Below, piece by piece: positions 55,334 to 62,982 of a DNA stretch of 62,982 nt. The position numbers and the translations under genes were made by a program. Numbering within the stretch: position 1 is the first letter of the stretch; every line of letters starts with the position of its first letter. The stretch spans positions 1 to 62,982 of the IMG/VR virus record IMGVR_UViG_3300042924_002983. One strand, written 5' to 3'. Below the pieces are notes generated by a model that was not told the DNA's origin, did no database searches, and saw only the letters and a list, made by a program, of their open reading frames with translations. The DNA is from a virus.

Positions 55334-56257
55334 TCATGGATTCGGGAACGCTGCCGCAGGAGGAGTGAACGCAGATGTATAGCGGGCAGCAGTGGTAATA
55401 CGTATCTCGTCCATCCTGCCGTCCCAGTAGCCTGCAAATGTAGAACTGCCGTTTACGTTGTACTCCCATGTGCCGATATATAAAGGATGTGTCGAAGCCA
55501 CCGGGGCACCAAGACTGGAGATTGTGCCAACCAACTGGCCGCCCGCAAATACATAGCCAGACGTGCCAGACCGCACCATTGCTAAATGCGTCCACGTATT
55601 GGCTGGGAAATACGTTTGCGAAACGTCAACGGTCTGCTCGGTGCTGCCTTGCGACACAAAGTAAAATCGCATGTAAGTGCCGAGCGCGCGAATGGATGCA
55701 GTCATCCCGTCCCAAGAAGTGCCTGCCGTAGAATATCTGCCTCGGTGAAGAATGCCTCCAGAAAGCGTTGAGCTATTCGGGTATATCCAGCACTCCAGCG
55801 TGTAATTGCTGCCCAGATCAAGACTGGATGAGGACGGCACAGTCAGGTAATCGGTATAGCCGTTAAACGCGAGCGCCCCGCTGCCGAAACGGGGCGTGCC
55901 CGTGGCAGTAGGTGAACCGTAGGGCGTTACCGTTCTCGCGTAAGTGGACGAGTCCGCCAGCGTGCCATCAGCGTGCATAAGCAAAACAACACTGCTGGCA
56001 AAAGCGTCTGTTTCCCACGTTGACACTGCCGCACGCTTCCAGGTGTTCGTAGCCGTTGCGACATAGAAAAATCCACTGGCGTTGTCGTACGCGATGCTCC
56101 CCGCTGCTCCTTCTGCCGTTGCGGACGCTGGCGCGGCTGACCAGCTTAGACCACCACTCGCGACGAGTTCCCAAGCCACGCCCGTCCACGCCCAAGTGCG
56201 ACCGTTGGATGTGTATAGCTGTCCCGTTGTGGGCGATGCTGGAGGGGTGAGGGGCAT
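55334..56257 (-). CDS. Fibre-like protein with LamG/concanavalin-like domain
   Basis: 307 residues. N-terminus TGQLYTSNGRTWAWTGVAWE (a short fibre-attachment motif shared with the next gene), then SIAYDNASGFFYVATATNTW, then a LamG_3-type domain: VVLLMHADGTLADSSTYART, NGYTDYLTVPSSSSLDLGSN, YTLECWIYPNSST, NTWTHLAMVRSGTSGYVFAG. Such domains bind carbohydrates. Probable receptor-binding accessory fibre. Confidence 0.78.
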   Translation of the reverse strand: MPLTPPASPTTGQLYTSNGRTWAWTGVAWELVASGGLSWSAAPASATAEGAAGSIAYDNASGFFYVATATNTWKRAAVSTWETDAFASSVVLLMHADGTLADSSTYARTVTPYGSPTATGTPRFGSGALAFNGYTDYLTVPSSSSLDLGSNYTLECWIYPNSSTLSGGILHRGRYSTAGTSWDGMTASIRALGTYMRFYFVSQGSTEQTVDVSQTYFPANTWTHLAMVRSGTSGYVFAGGQLVGTISSLGAPVASTHPLYIGTWEYNVNGSSTFAGYWDGRMDEIRITTAARYTSAFTPPAAAFPNP

Positions 56258-56266
56258 GTGCTAGTC

Positions 56267-57241
56267 CTATGCGATGTTGAGTACGGCCGTGATGCGGTCG
56301 TTGCCCTCTGACACTTCGCTGTCCTTGGTGTACCGAAGGACAAGATATTGCCCCGCCGTGACGGCTACAGTGCCAGTGGACGATGAGGTGCCGGTAACTA
56401 TTCCAGAGGTTACAGTCAGGCCGACCGGGTGATTGCTGTAACCACTATCGGCCAACGAGTGGCTGGCGGGAGACGACGAAGTGCGATAAAGAGCACCACC
56501 GTCAAACCCGTTCTCGCTGCTTGCCGTGACCGTGTAGGAGAGCGTGCCACTAGTCCCGATGAGCAGCCAGAGGCGAGTGTCGTTATTGTCAACGCTGGTC
56601 ACGGTTGCCGTGATGGTGCCCGTGCCTGTCAGGGTGTAAGAGCCGTTCCCAAACTTGTTGGCGTATGCGATTGGGGCCGCAGCCGCAGGCGTTACCGCAG
56701 TGGATGCCGCTGAGTAGCTGCTAGTGCCCACTCCATTCGTCGCGGATACTCTGAAGACAACAGCCGTACCGTTGGTGAGTCCCGTCACGGTGGCCGATGT
56801 AGCGGTTGACGCGGCCCGCGCGAACGTCGTCCAAGTGGAGCCGCTGTTGGTGCTGTACTGAAGGGTGTAGTCGGTTATTGGAGTGACCGAAATGACAGTC
56901 GGTGCTGTCCATGAGACTGTGGCCTGCGCGTTGCCGCCAGTCGCGGTCACGCTCGTTGGGGCAGCGGGAGTGAACAGCGCACGCAGTTCAACGTCCGTGC
57001 CACCACCACTCACACCTAACTCAATGTAAGCGCCCTGCCATTGGTATGTCCTAGCCGTATCGGTCGCAAGGTAAATCACGCCGCCAACCCCGGTTGCGGG
57101 AAAGCCTGCGACTGTCGCCGCAGTGAACACACCGCCACTCGCAGCGACGAGTTCCCACGCGGGGGAATTCCAGACATACGTTCTGCCGTTCTGCTGGCTG
57201 GTCTGTCCAGCGGATGGGGAACCTGGGAAAGAGAGTGGCAT
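56267..57241 (-). CDS. Fibre-like protein with fibronectin type III domain
   Basis: 324 residues. N-terminus AGQTSQQNGRTYVWNSPAWE is shared with the preceding gene. An FN3 domain follows (APTSVTATGGNAQATVSWTA, SVTPITDYTLQYSTNSGSTW, SATVTGLTNGTAVVFRVSAT) and a C-terminal beta domain (TLTGTGTITATVTSVDNNDT, TAVLNIA). FN3 domains occur in fibres that contact host surfaces. Confidence 0.8.
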   Translation of the reverse strand: MPLSFPGSPSAGQTSQQNGRTYVWNSPAWELVAASGGVFTAATVAGFPATGVGGVIYLATDTARTYQWQGAYIELGVSGGGTDVELRALFTPAAPTSVTATGGNAQATVSWTAPTVISVTPITDYTLQYSTNSGSTWTTFARAASTATSATVTGLTNGTAVVFRVSATNGVGTSSYSAASTAVTPAAAAPIAYANKFGNGSYTLTGTGTITATVTSVDNNDTRLWLLIGTSGTLSYTVTASSENGFDGGALYRTSSSPASHSLADSGYSNHPVGLTVTSGIVTGTSSSTGTVAVTAGQYLVLRYTKDSEVSEGNDRITAVLNIA

Positions 57242-57258
57242 GTGTTACCTAGCCCGAA

Positions 57259-57618
57259 TCAAATGATTGACGCTTCAACAAACGCCTGATCAACCTGCTC
57301 AGCCGTAAGGCCCAAGGCTGTCGCCAAGGGGATAAGCATCTTGTGCGACCGCTCAACGTACGGTGCGTAGTCCCACTCCACTCGCACAGAGTCTCTCTGT
57401 ATCTGATCGGGGATCGCGTCTATAGCTGCATCTACCTGTGCCAGTGAGACGCTGTTCCTAATCAACCAAAGGCGTATCTGGCGAGCAGAGACGCTTGCGG
57501 GAACGAGGGGCGTCTCAGGCTCAACGGCCTGCTGGTTCCTGCCGATGACGTTGCCATCCTCGTCACGCACTTCCCAGACGCGCATGCCATCGATAATGCC
57601 GAGATAGGTGGTGGTCAT
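57259..57618 (-). CDS. Small protein coupled to fibre gene
   Basis: 119 residues from ATG 57618 (TTTYLGIIDGMRVWEVRDED), then a helix-rich part (VSARQIRLWLIRNSVSLAQV; DQIQRDSVRVEWDYAPYVER). Its position right after a fibre gene and its size match tail fibre assembly or fibre-tip chaperones, but this is only positional. ATG overlaps the fibre stop (TCATGA). Confidence 0.6.
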   Translation of the reverse strand: MTTTYLGIIDGMRVWEVRDEDGNVIGRNQQAVEPETPLVPASVSARQIRLWLIRNSVSLAQVDAAIDAIPDQIQRDSVRVEWDYAPYVERSHKMLIPLATALGLTAEQVDQAFVEASII

Positions 57619-58538
57619 GAGATCCGCCCGTATAGGATGAAGTTGCCAAAAGGCACACTTGTTGCGGCTGTCGGGATATCCGTTAGGCCAGTAACAGCAC
57701 CAGCAGCCATCGGCGGCAGCCTCATAAAGCTGCCGGAAGTGACGGTAGCCGCCTGCCATGTTCCGGGCGTGCTGCCGACAATCAGTAGGCCGACCGCGTA
57801 GCGAGTCCCGGCGACAAGGTTGTAGGACGCAGGGTACCCGCCAGTGGTACTAAACGCGCGAGAGTAGATCGTATTCGCGACGTTGCCGATTGTGGTGTCG
57901 CTCGCCGTGCGTGCAACCATAGTGATCGACGGGGTTGTGGCCGTAACAGAATCAGTGATCGTCTCGCTCACAGTGAACAGCGCAAACCTGCACAGCGACA
58001 GCGATGCGGTACTCGTTCCAGCGTTTACGAACGTAATCGTCGTAGCTGTCAAGTTGTACGGAGCCGTGAAAAACGCCAGCTTCAGATTGCCGCTTGTGGC
58101 ACTTGCATTGCCTATCGTTCCGTGGTTTCTCGGCAACCAGTCAATCGATGCAGCGGTGGTCTGCATCGCCCATCGAAGATTTTCGTTCCGCGTAACGTCG
58201 CCGCTTAACCTCGCATCTGGCAGGATACCACTTGTGATGTCACTAGCCGATACGGTCGTCGCTATAGCTGCCACTTCGACATATACAGTTGATTCCCATC
58301 GGTATATTTTGGAGGTATCAACACTGAGGTATAACACCCCTTCCTGACCTGTCGCAGGAAAACCAGCCGTCGTTGCGTGTCGAACAAGAGACGCGCCGGT
58401 CGGCAGTGCGGTGACGACCCCCGAGCCGTTGCGGTAGAACAGCTTGCCGTCGCCTTCGTTGATGGCGATCTGCCCAGAGACGAGCGATGGCGGTACGTTG
58501 CCAGCCGTCGTTGATCGGAGAATCCTGACTGTCGCCAA
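57615..58538 (-). CDS. Tail fibre-like protein
   Basis: 307 residues. N-terminal anchor ILRSTTAGNVPPSLVSGQIA, INEGDGKLFYRNGSGVVTAL, like the 676-residue fibre. Middle YLSVDTSKIYRWESTVYVEV, then a beta-rich C-terminus (TVSETITDSVTATTPSITMV) without known domains. Host-recognition role inferred from the anchor. Confidence 0.7.
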   Translation of the reverse strand: MATVRILRSTTAGNVPPSLVSGQIAINEGDGKLFYRNGSGVVTALPTGASLVRHATTAGFPATGQEGVLYLSVDTSKIYRWESTVYVEVAAIATTVSASDITSGILPDARLSGDVTRNENLRWAMQTTAASIDWLPRNHGTIGNASATSGNLKLAFFTAPYNLTATTITFVNAGTSTASLSLCRFALFTVSETITDSVTATTPSITMVARTASDTTIGNVANTIYSRAFSTTGGYPASYNLVAGTRYAVGLLIVGSTPGTWQAATVTSGSFMRLPPMAAGAVTGLTDIPTAATSVPFGNFILYGRIS

Positions 58539-59306
58539 CTAGAACGTGCCCCCGTTGATGTCGGAGTCTGGGGCCAAGTAATCGGTTCCAGCGGATGCCA
58601 ACGAATACGTGGAACCATTTCCTTTGAGGAGTCCGTTGACAGCCGATGTCAGCCCCGTCCCGCCGTAGGCCGCTGCTACCGCGGTGCCCTGCCAAGTTCC
58701 CGTGCCAATGGTGCCTACGCTCGTCAGGCTGGAACCCGTGACTCCCGTGCCAAGAGCGGTCGCTGACAGGACGGTCGTCCCGTTGATCTCATACACCTTG
58801 GTGGCTAGGAGATTGAAATCCTGATTGCTCGTCCAAGCGGCTGTTGCGCTGACCCAGGTGAGCGTCTTGTCGCCGTTGCCTTTAAGCGTGATGCCGCCGC
58901 CGTCTGAGGTGGCGTCTGACGGCGAAGCGGTATCGCCCAGAATGACGTTGATGTCATCGACGCTGACCGTGGTGCTATTAATGGTAGTCGTCGTACCGTT
59001 GACCGTCAGGTTTCCACCGACCGTCACGTTGCCAGAGAAGGACGCACCGGCCAGCTGGGCGTAGCCGGACAGATCTACGTTGCCGCCGCCAGCAGCGACA
59101 GCCGAATCGACATAGGCCAGCGTGGCAAAAGCACCGGACCCACCAATGGCAATGACTTGGGTGGCCGTGCCGCCCGCACCGCCCGTGCCAGTCCCGTAGT
59201 ACAGAATGTTCGTCTGCTCATTGAATGCAAGTTCTGCGTTGGCCATGCTGCTGGGTGACCCCGCACCACCGCCGCTTGCACGCCTTTTGATTCTTAATGT
59301 CGCCAT
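58539..59306 (-). CDS. Tail fibre-like protein
   Basis: 255 residues. N-terminal anchor LRIKRRASGGGAGSPSSMAN, then AELAFNEQTNILYYGTGTGG. Followed by the repeated tail-fibre shaft (VTVGGNLTVNGTTTTINSTT; GTGVTGSSLTSVGTIGTGTW) and a C-terminal YSLASAGTDYLAPDSDINGG. The GTGTW/GGTG repeat occurs in many fibre proteins. Confidence 0.75.
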   Translation of the reverse strand: MATLRIKRRASGGGAGSPSSMANAELAFNEQTNILYYGTGTGGAGGTATQVIAIGGSGAFATLAYVDSAVAAGGGNVDLSGYAQLAGASFSGNVTVGGNLTVNGTTTTINSTTVSVDDINVILGDTASPSDATSDGGGITLKGNGDKTLTWVSATAAWTSNQDFNLLATKVYEINGTTVLSATALGTGVTGSSLTSVGTIGTGTWQGTAVAAAYGGTGLTSAVNGLLKGNGSTYSLASAGTDYLAPDSDINGGTF

Positions 59307-59665
59307 CAGAAGCTCCCCCCGTCTACAACCGAACTCTCTGGATAATTACGCCACTTGCCCGCCGACCACCGCAGCACATCGCCTGTTCTGATGTCTGTCA
59401 TCTCCACATCGCTAGAAGACGGCAATGAGAAGCGCAGCGCAGTCAGCAGGTACGGCAGATTGTTCCACCGCGTCACACCGTCACCGATCTTGATCGCCCC
59501 CGAGCCGAACGCTGGGTCCGAGTAGTCGTACGTGTCTGCCGATGGTTCCGTGGTAAGTGGGACATCTCGCTCATAGCCCACCTCGCCTGCCAGCAGGACC
59601 GGATTCGCGGCCGACCATTCCGCAGCCGTACCGCGCCGAAGCTGCGAGTATTTGATGTAGCTCAT
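59306..59665 (-). CDS. Fibre N-terminal-domain protein (Mtd_N-like)
   Basis: 119 residues. LRRGTAAEWSAANPVLLAGE, VGYERDV, then IKIGDGVTRWNNLPYL is the domain named after the Bordetella phage major tropism determinant N-terminus, a virion-attachment module. Only this module and a short tail are present (VLRWSAGKWRNYPESSVVDG), so it may be a fibre stub or adaptor for larger fibres. Confidence 0.78.
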   Translation of the reverse strand: MSYIKYSQLRRGTAAEWSAANPVLLAGEVGYERDVPLTTEPSADTYDYSDPAFGSGAIKIGDGVTRWNNLPYLLTALRFSLPSSSDVEMTDIRTGDVLRWSAGKWRNYPESSVVDGGSF

Positions 59666-60195
59666 ACGCCGCGCCCCTTGGCCCGATAGGCATGCTTAGC
59701 GATCACCTGCTCGCGGAGGTCTGCGTTCTTCGCGGACGGGTTCAGCTTCTTGGCCTTCGCTACTTCCTCTCGCACAATCTTCTCGCTGATGAGCTTGCGC
59801 TTGGGATCGGCCGCGCCCGGGTCGTAGTTCACCGTTCCGCTCACGGCCAATCGCCGCTTGTGGGCGACTTTGAGTACATCGTCGTTGTTGGAAACCCACG
59901 CTTCGGGATCGCGCCAGCCTCGCTTGTCGGCCAGCCCTCCCACGTAGTGCTTGCCCGAGATATTGATGCCTGCGCTCTTGGCTTCCGCGGCCACGTACTG
60001 GGCCTGACGAACAGGCATGTCGTCCAGCTGCTGGTTGTTCATGCGGCCCTCCATGAACGCACGGTCTGTCCCCTTGGTTCCGGGGGGTGTCTGCATGGCG
60101 ACCATAGCGGCCCACTTCTCGCCGTAGGGCAGGGCGCGCTTATAGGTAGCGATGGCTTCTTCGCCAGCGCGCTTAACTTCAACCGGGATTTCCAT
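59662..60195 (-). CDS. Small virion protein after portal
   Basis: 177 residues from ATG 60195 (MEIPVEVKRAGEEAIATYKR), overlapping the portal end by 17 bases. Helical and basic: AQYVAAEAKSAGINISGKHY, VGGLADKRGWRDPEAWVSNN, KLISEKIVREEVAKAKKLNP. Such proteins are seen near the portal of environmental podoviruses. No enzymatic motif. Possible adaptor or internal protein. Confidence 0.6.
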   Translation of the reverse strand: MEIPVEVKRAGEEAIATYKRALPYGEKWAAMVAMQTPPGTKGTDRAFMEGRMNNQQLDDMPVRQAQYVAAEAKSAGINISGKHYVGGLADKRGWRDPEAWVSNNDDVLKVAHKRRLAVSGTVNYDPGAADPKRKLISEKIVREEVAKAKKLNPSAKNADLREQVIAKHAYRAKGRGV

Positions 60196-62158
60196 TTGGC
60201 GGTCCTTCGGGGGGCGGGCCTGGAGGTGGGGGAGGAGGAGGCGGGACCAAGTAGCGCGACACATCGGTGTTCATCGCCTTGCCCCAGTCCTCCAGGAGCG
60301 CGTTGAACAGTTCCGGCTTCCCGGCCTGCAACAGACCCTGACTGATCGGCGCGAGAATCTGCATCGCGTTGGTGATGTTCTCAATGCGAGTGGCGACGTT
60401 AGGCTTCTTCACAGACCCAGCCTCAACGCGGTACGAATACTCACGCACAACTGAATCCGGGTCTTCGCCTTGAACGTGCATCTGCCATGCCTGCGCCGCC
60501 ATAGGGCCAAGCAGCGGAGCAACGTCCTGCGGTCCAATCAACCAGCGGGCGAGAAGGGCTTCCTTGCGCGCGACCAGCGACAGAGCGTCTTCCAGAATGT
60601 TTGCATAATCGTCCGGCCTCACCGAAATCTGCTCAGCCTTCACGGTCGCTTCTGCAGCTGATCTGAAGGAATTTCTGGTCATACCGTAAATGAGTTCTGT
60701 CAAACCCACTCGCCGGTCGAACAGCGCGGTGACCTCAGAGATGATCTGGTACATGTCCGAGGTGACCCCCGGCATCTGGAAGACCGAGATCACATCATTG
60801 ACCGACCGGCCGATAGCTTCCGAGATCTCTACGATCTTGAACCCGCCCTCGTCCTTCTCCAGGATCTTGGCCTTGAGGTCCGGGTCTGCTGACTTGGCTA
60901 CACCGATCAGCACCTGCGCGCTGGTGGCAATGCGCGTGGCGAGGAAGCTCATCGCCCAGTTGATGAATCGAAGCTCACCGATACCGGGACGAATGATAGA
61001 GATGGGCCAGCTGTACCCTGGCTTGCCGTGCCAAGCGAGCGGGGTGAACGGCCAGCCGCCTGGTTCTGCCCAAAAGGGAATGGGCCACTGCGCCGCCATG
61101 AACATCGACGGTGCAACGCCAGTCTCGTCTACTTCTTCCTGCAGCATCGCTTCAGGCATGTTCAGTGGGAAATCAATTCCCTCTGCCACCGCGATATAGC
61201 AGTTGGGACCGAACGCATCGAACTTGCCGCGGAGGTCTTTGTCGGCGTTCTTGAGCCGGTCGCCAAACCCTGTCTTGGAGTAAACCTCCCAGTAGACGAT
61301 GAGGTCGTTGGTCTTGCCCAGCTTCTTCTTGTATTCAAAGCCACGCTCGTTGTTGTCGCCGCGTGACGAGTAGCTCTCCATGTGACCCTTTAGGTCTTCA
61401 CGGGAGAGACCGAACTTCGCCGCTACCTCGTCCACAGGCTGGACCCGCTTGCGCGCTGCCCATCGGATGTCCTCAAACTCATCGGCATCGGGATCCCAGA
61501 CGAGGTTGTCGATGGAGTCGTAGAAGCTCCCGGCCATCTTCAGCTGCGAGCCGGGGGGCGAGTAAAGCTCATGCCACCAGACGCCTGCACCCTTAATGAA
61601 CGCTTCCTCCACCACCTTCCGCGAGTGCTTCTTAAGATCTAATTCATTCGGGGTGTAGTTGAGGTAGTCTTCCAACAGCCTGGAGACGAGCTTGCGCCGC
61701 TCCAGCATCATCTGCTGATCCTGCAAGCCCTGCTGGTACATCTGCATGCCGGGGTCTGGCATCATCACTGGCTGGCCATCGGGTCCAATGATTGGCTGAC
61801 CGTCCGGCCCCATGGCTGGCACTGGGGGCTGGGGCTGGATGCCAAGGAGTGCTGGCCCGATGATGGGATACTCCTTGGGGGTCACCGCGCGGTTGGGGTT
61901 CCGGTGGTGGATCACCGCGGTAAAGAGGCGCACGGCCTCCCACACACGGTTGACCTGCATGCGGAATGCAGGAGGAGTCATGCCCTTGTTGTAGCCACGC
62001 TCCCCACGGGCGTACCCATCTTTCCACATGAAATCTGGGTCGCCAGCGAAGAAGTTCATCGCCTCGTCACCGTCCTCTGTGAACGGACGCTTATGGGCGG
62101 TGGCCTGCTTAATGCACTCAAGCCAGCGGGCGACGATTGGACGAAGCGGTTTATCCAT
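60179..62158 (-). CDS. Portal protein
   Basis: 659 residues from ATG 62158, five bases after GGAG. LFTAVIHHRNPNRAVTPKEY and the conserved long helices (KKHSRKVVEEAFIKGAGVWW; DFPLNMPEAMLQEEVDETGV), then PGIGELRFINWAMSFLATRI, MTRNSFRSAAEATVKAEQIS and ISVRPDDYANILEDALSLVA identify a podovirus-type portal. It forms the dodecameric ring at the packaging vertex and binds terminase. The last ~20 residues are proline-rich (PPPPPPPPGPPPEGPPNGNP). The same gene's start is repeated at 1-373. Confidence 0.9.
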   Translation of the reverse strand: MDKPLRPIVARWLECIKQATAHKRPFTEDGDEAMNFFAGDPDFMWKDGYARGERGYNKGMTPPAFRMQVNRVWEAVRLFTAVIHHRNPNRAVTPKEYPIIGPALLGIQPQPPVPAMGPDGQPIIGPDGQPVMMPDPGMQMYQQGLQDQQMMLERRKLVSRLLEDYLNYTPNELDLKKHSRKVVEEAFIKGAGVWWHELYSPPGSQLKMAGSFYDSIDNLVWDPDADEFEDIRWAARKRVQPVDEVAAKFGLSREDLKGHMESYSSRGDNNERGFEYKKKLGKTNDLIVYWEVYSKTGFGDRLKNADKDLRGKFDAFGPNCYIAVAEGIDFPLNMPEAMLQEEVDETGVAPSMFMAAQWPIPFWAEPGGWPFTPLAWHGKPGYSWPISIIRPGIGELRFINWAMSFLATRIATSAQVLIGVAKSADPDLKAKILEKDEGGFKIVEISEAIGRSVNDVISVFQMPGVTSDMYQIISEVTALFDRRVGLTELIYGMTRNSFRSAAEATVKAEQISVRPDDYANILEDALSLVARKEALLARWLIGPQDVAPLLGPMAAQAWQMHVQGEDPDSVVREYSYRVEAGSVKKPNVATRIENITNAMQILAPISQGLLQAGKPELFNALLEDWGKAMNTDVSRYLVPPPPPPPPGPPPEGPPNGNPG

Positions 62159-62182
62159 GGGCACTCCTATTAGCTAGTGTCC

Positions 62183-62500
62183 TTACTTGCCCCTGCGGGC
62201 TTCCAAGTCGGCTACCTTCCGCTCCAAAAGCGCCACTTTCTCGGCCAGAATCGCATTCTTCTGAGGCTTGTGTTCCCAGAAGCCGTAGTCCTTCCACGCC
62301 TGGAACTCGTTCACGCCGGGGTCGGTGACATGGTGGACCGACTGCTTCTCATTCCCGCCGTAGCCGGGGGCCAAGGCCCACAGGGTGAGGGTCCGCTGGC
62401 TCACCTTGGTGACCAAGGCCGGGATGCACTCAGCGCCCTCATGGGCACGGAAGAACACCCAGTCACCAAGCTCAGCGGTCGGCATTACGTAATCGCTCAT
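62183..62500 (-). CDS. Small protein between terminase and portal (second copy)
   Basis: 105 residues, same gene as 398-715 with six substitutions (for example Leu16Phe, ThrVal to CysIle, Asn to Phe). Complete here; ATG overlaps the terminase stop (ATGA). See the left copy for features. Confidence 0.75.
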   Translation of the reverse strand: MSDYVMPTAELGDWVFFRAHEGAECIPALVTKVSQRTLTLWALAPGYGGNEKQSVHHVTDPGVNEFQAWKDYGFWEHKPQKNAILAEKVALLERKVADLEARRGK

Positions 62501-62982
62501 CTTTGTCTACTCCCCATTGGCCCGAGAACAATGCAGTTGTCTTCGGACGACTGCTGCCTGCGGCGTTTATCCGCGAGGTAACGCACCCACCATGGATCGG
62601 GGCCATAGGTCTTTGGCGGTGCGTGGTATTTTGGTTCGTACGCGCAGAGGTACTCCACGCTCTGGATGGCGTGGACTTCCCCGCGGCTCTGCGGCTCGTC
62701 GGTCACGTAGACCTGTCCGTTGACGCTCGTCGTCTTTTTCCGGTAGCGGCGGATCTCGCGCATCAGATTCGGACACGCACCATCCAAGAACTTCAGCTTG
62801 GTCGAACCGTCTCCCCGGATGTGGAGCATCTGCCGGACGAGCGCCGTGCGGGCCGGGATGTCGTCGGAGCCGGGGATGAAGCCGTACCCGCTCATCTGCG
62901 ACTTGATGCCGCGCTTCTTCAGTTCCTCTGAGTACAGTTCATGGGGAAGACGGCCCGAGCCTAAGTCTCTGAGCATGCCGCC
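62497..62982 (-). CDS. Terminase large subunit, C-terminal fragment (cut by window edge)
   Basis: The last ~161 residues of the terminase described at 712-2397 (GRLPHELYSEELKKRGIKSQ, then YEPKYHAPPKTYGPDPWWVR). The N-terminus lies beyond the window end. It is the same locus as 712-1197. Confidence 0.88.
   Translation of the reverse strand, partial: GGMLRDLGSGRLPHELYSEELKKRGIKSQMSGYGFIPGSDDIPARTALVRQMLHIRGDGSTKLKFLDGACPNLMREIRRYRKKTTSVNGQVYVTDEPQSRGEVHAIQSVEYLCAYEPKYHAPPKTYGPDPWWVRYLADKRRRQQSSEDNCIVLGPMGSRQR

Larger units (their letters stand above)
61786..62982. repeat. Right copy of 1.2-kb near-identical terminal duplication
   Basis: Mirror of 1-1197 (same orientation). The terminase C-terminal 159 residues have one amino-acid difference (Lys/Arg near residue 59), the 105-residue protein six. 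Substitutions are mostly silent, as expected for two strains of one phage. Confidence 0.9.

Overview
The window is an almost complete genome of a tailed double-stranded DNA phage. Evidence is a large terminase, portal, HK97-type major capsid protein, scaffold, internal virion proteins, an array of tail fibres and a recombination cassette. No ribosomal RNA, canonical tRNA or bacterial housekeeping gene is visible. The first 1197 bases and the last 1197 bases are the same locus (portal start, a small gene, terminase end) in two slightly different versions. The molecule is therefore best read as one circular or circularly permuted genome of about 61.8 kb whose two ends come from closely related strains. 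The host is not shown. A secreted protein, a Cys-rich secreted protein and the integrase style remind me of Planctomycetes, but this is recollection only.

Layout. Minus strand 12833->1, continuing across the junction 62982->37947: packaging, capsid and tail genes (capsid, scaffold, ADP-ribosyltransferase-like virion protein, terminase, portal, at least five fibre-like proteins, head-tail adaptor, Cys-rich protein, internal virion proteins including a 1197-residue one). 12834-13454 is a divergent control region with three inverted repeats. Plus strand 13455->23246: about 30 very small, tightly overlapping early genes, a DUF7227/Rep63-like protein, a DNA-methyltransferase-like protein and a serine recombinase. 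Minus strand 36810->23095: RecE-like exonuclease, ERF annealing protein, SSB, a split SF2 helicase, two PD-(D/E)XK nucleases, HNH enzymes, several membrane or secreted proteins, a subtilisin-like protease, a papain-like protease and, last, a sigma-70-type factor. 36822-37970 holds a tRNA-like element, a strong hairpin and a tyrosine recombinase.

How it may work together: the phage looks temperate (two recombinases, attachment-like locus). It recombines its DNA with a RecE/ERF/SSB set, probably uses host polymerase, and could redirect host RNA polymerase with its own sigma factor for the long late operon. I recognise no muramidase or amidase. The two complete peptidases sit among small membrane and secreted proteins and are the best candidates for an unusual, protein-cleaving lysis or host-takeover module.
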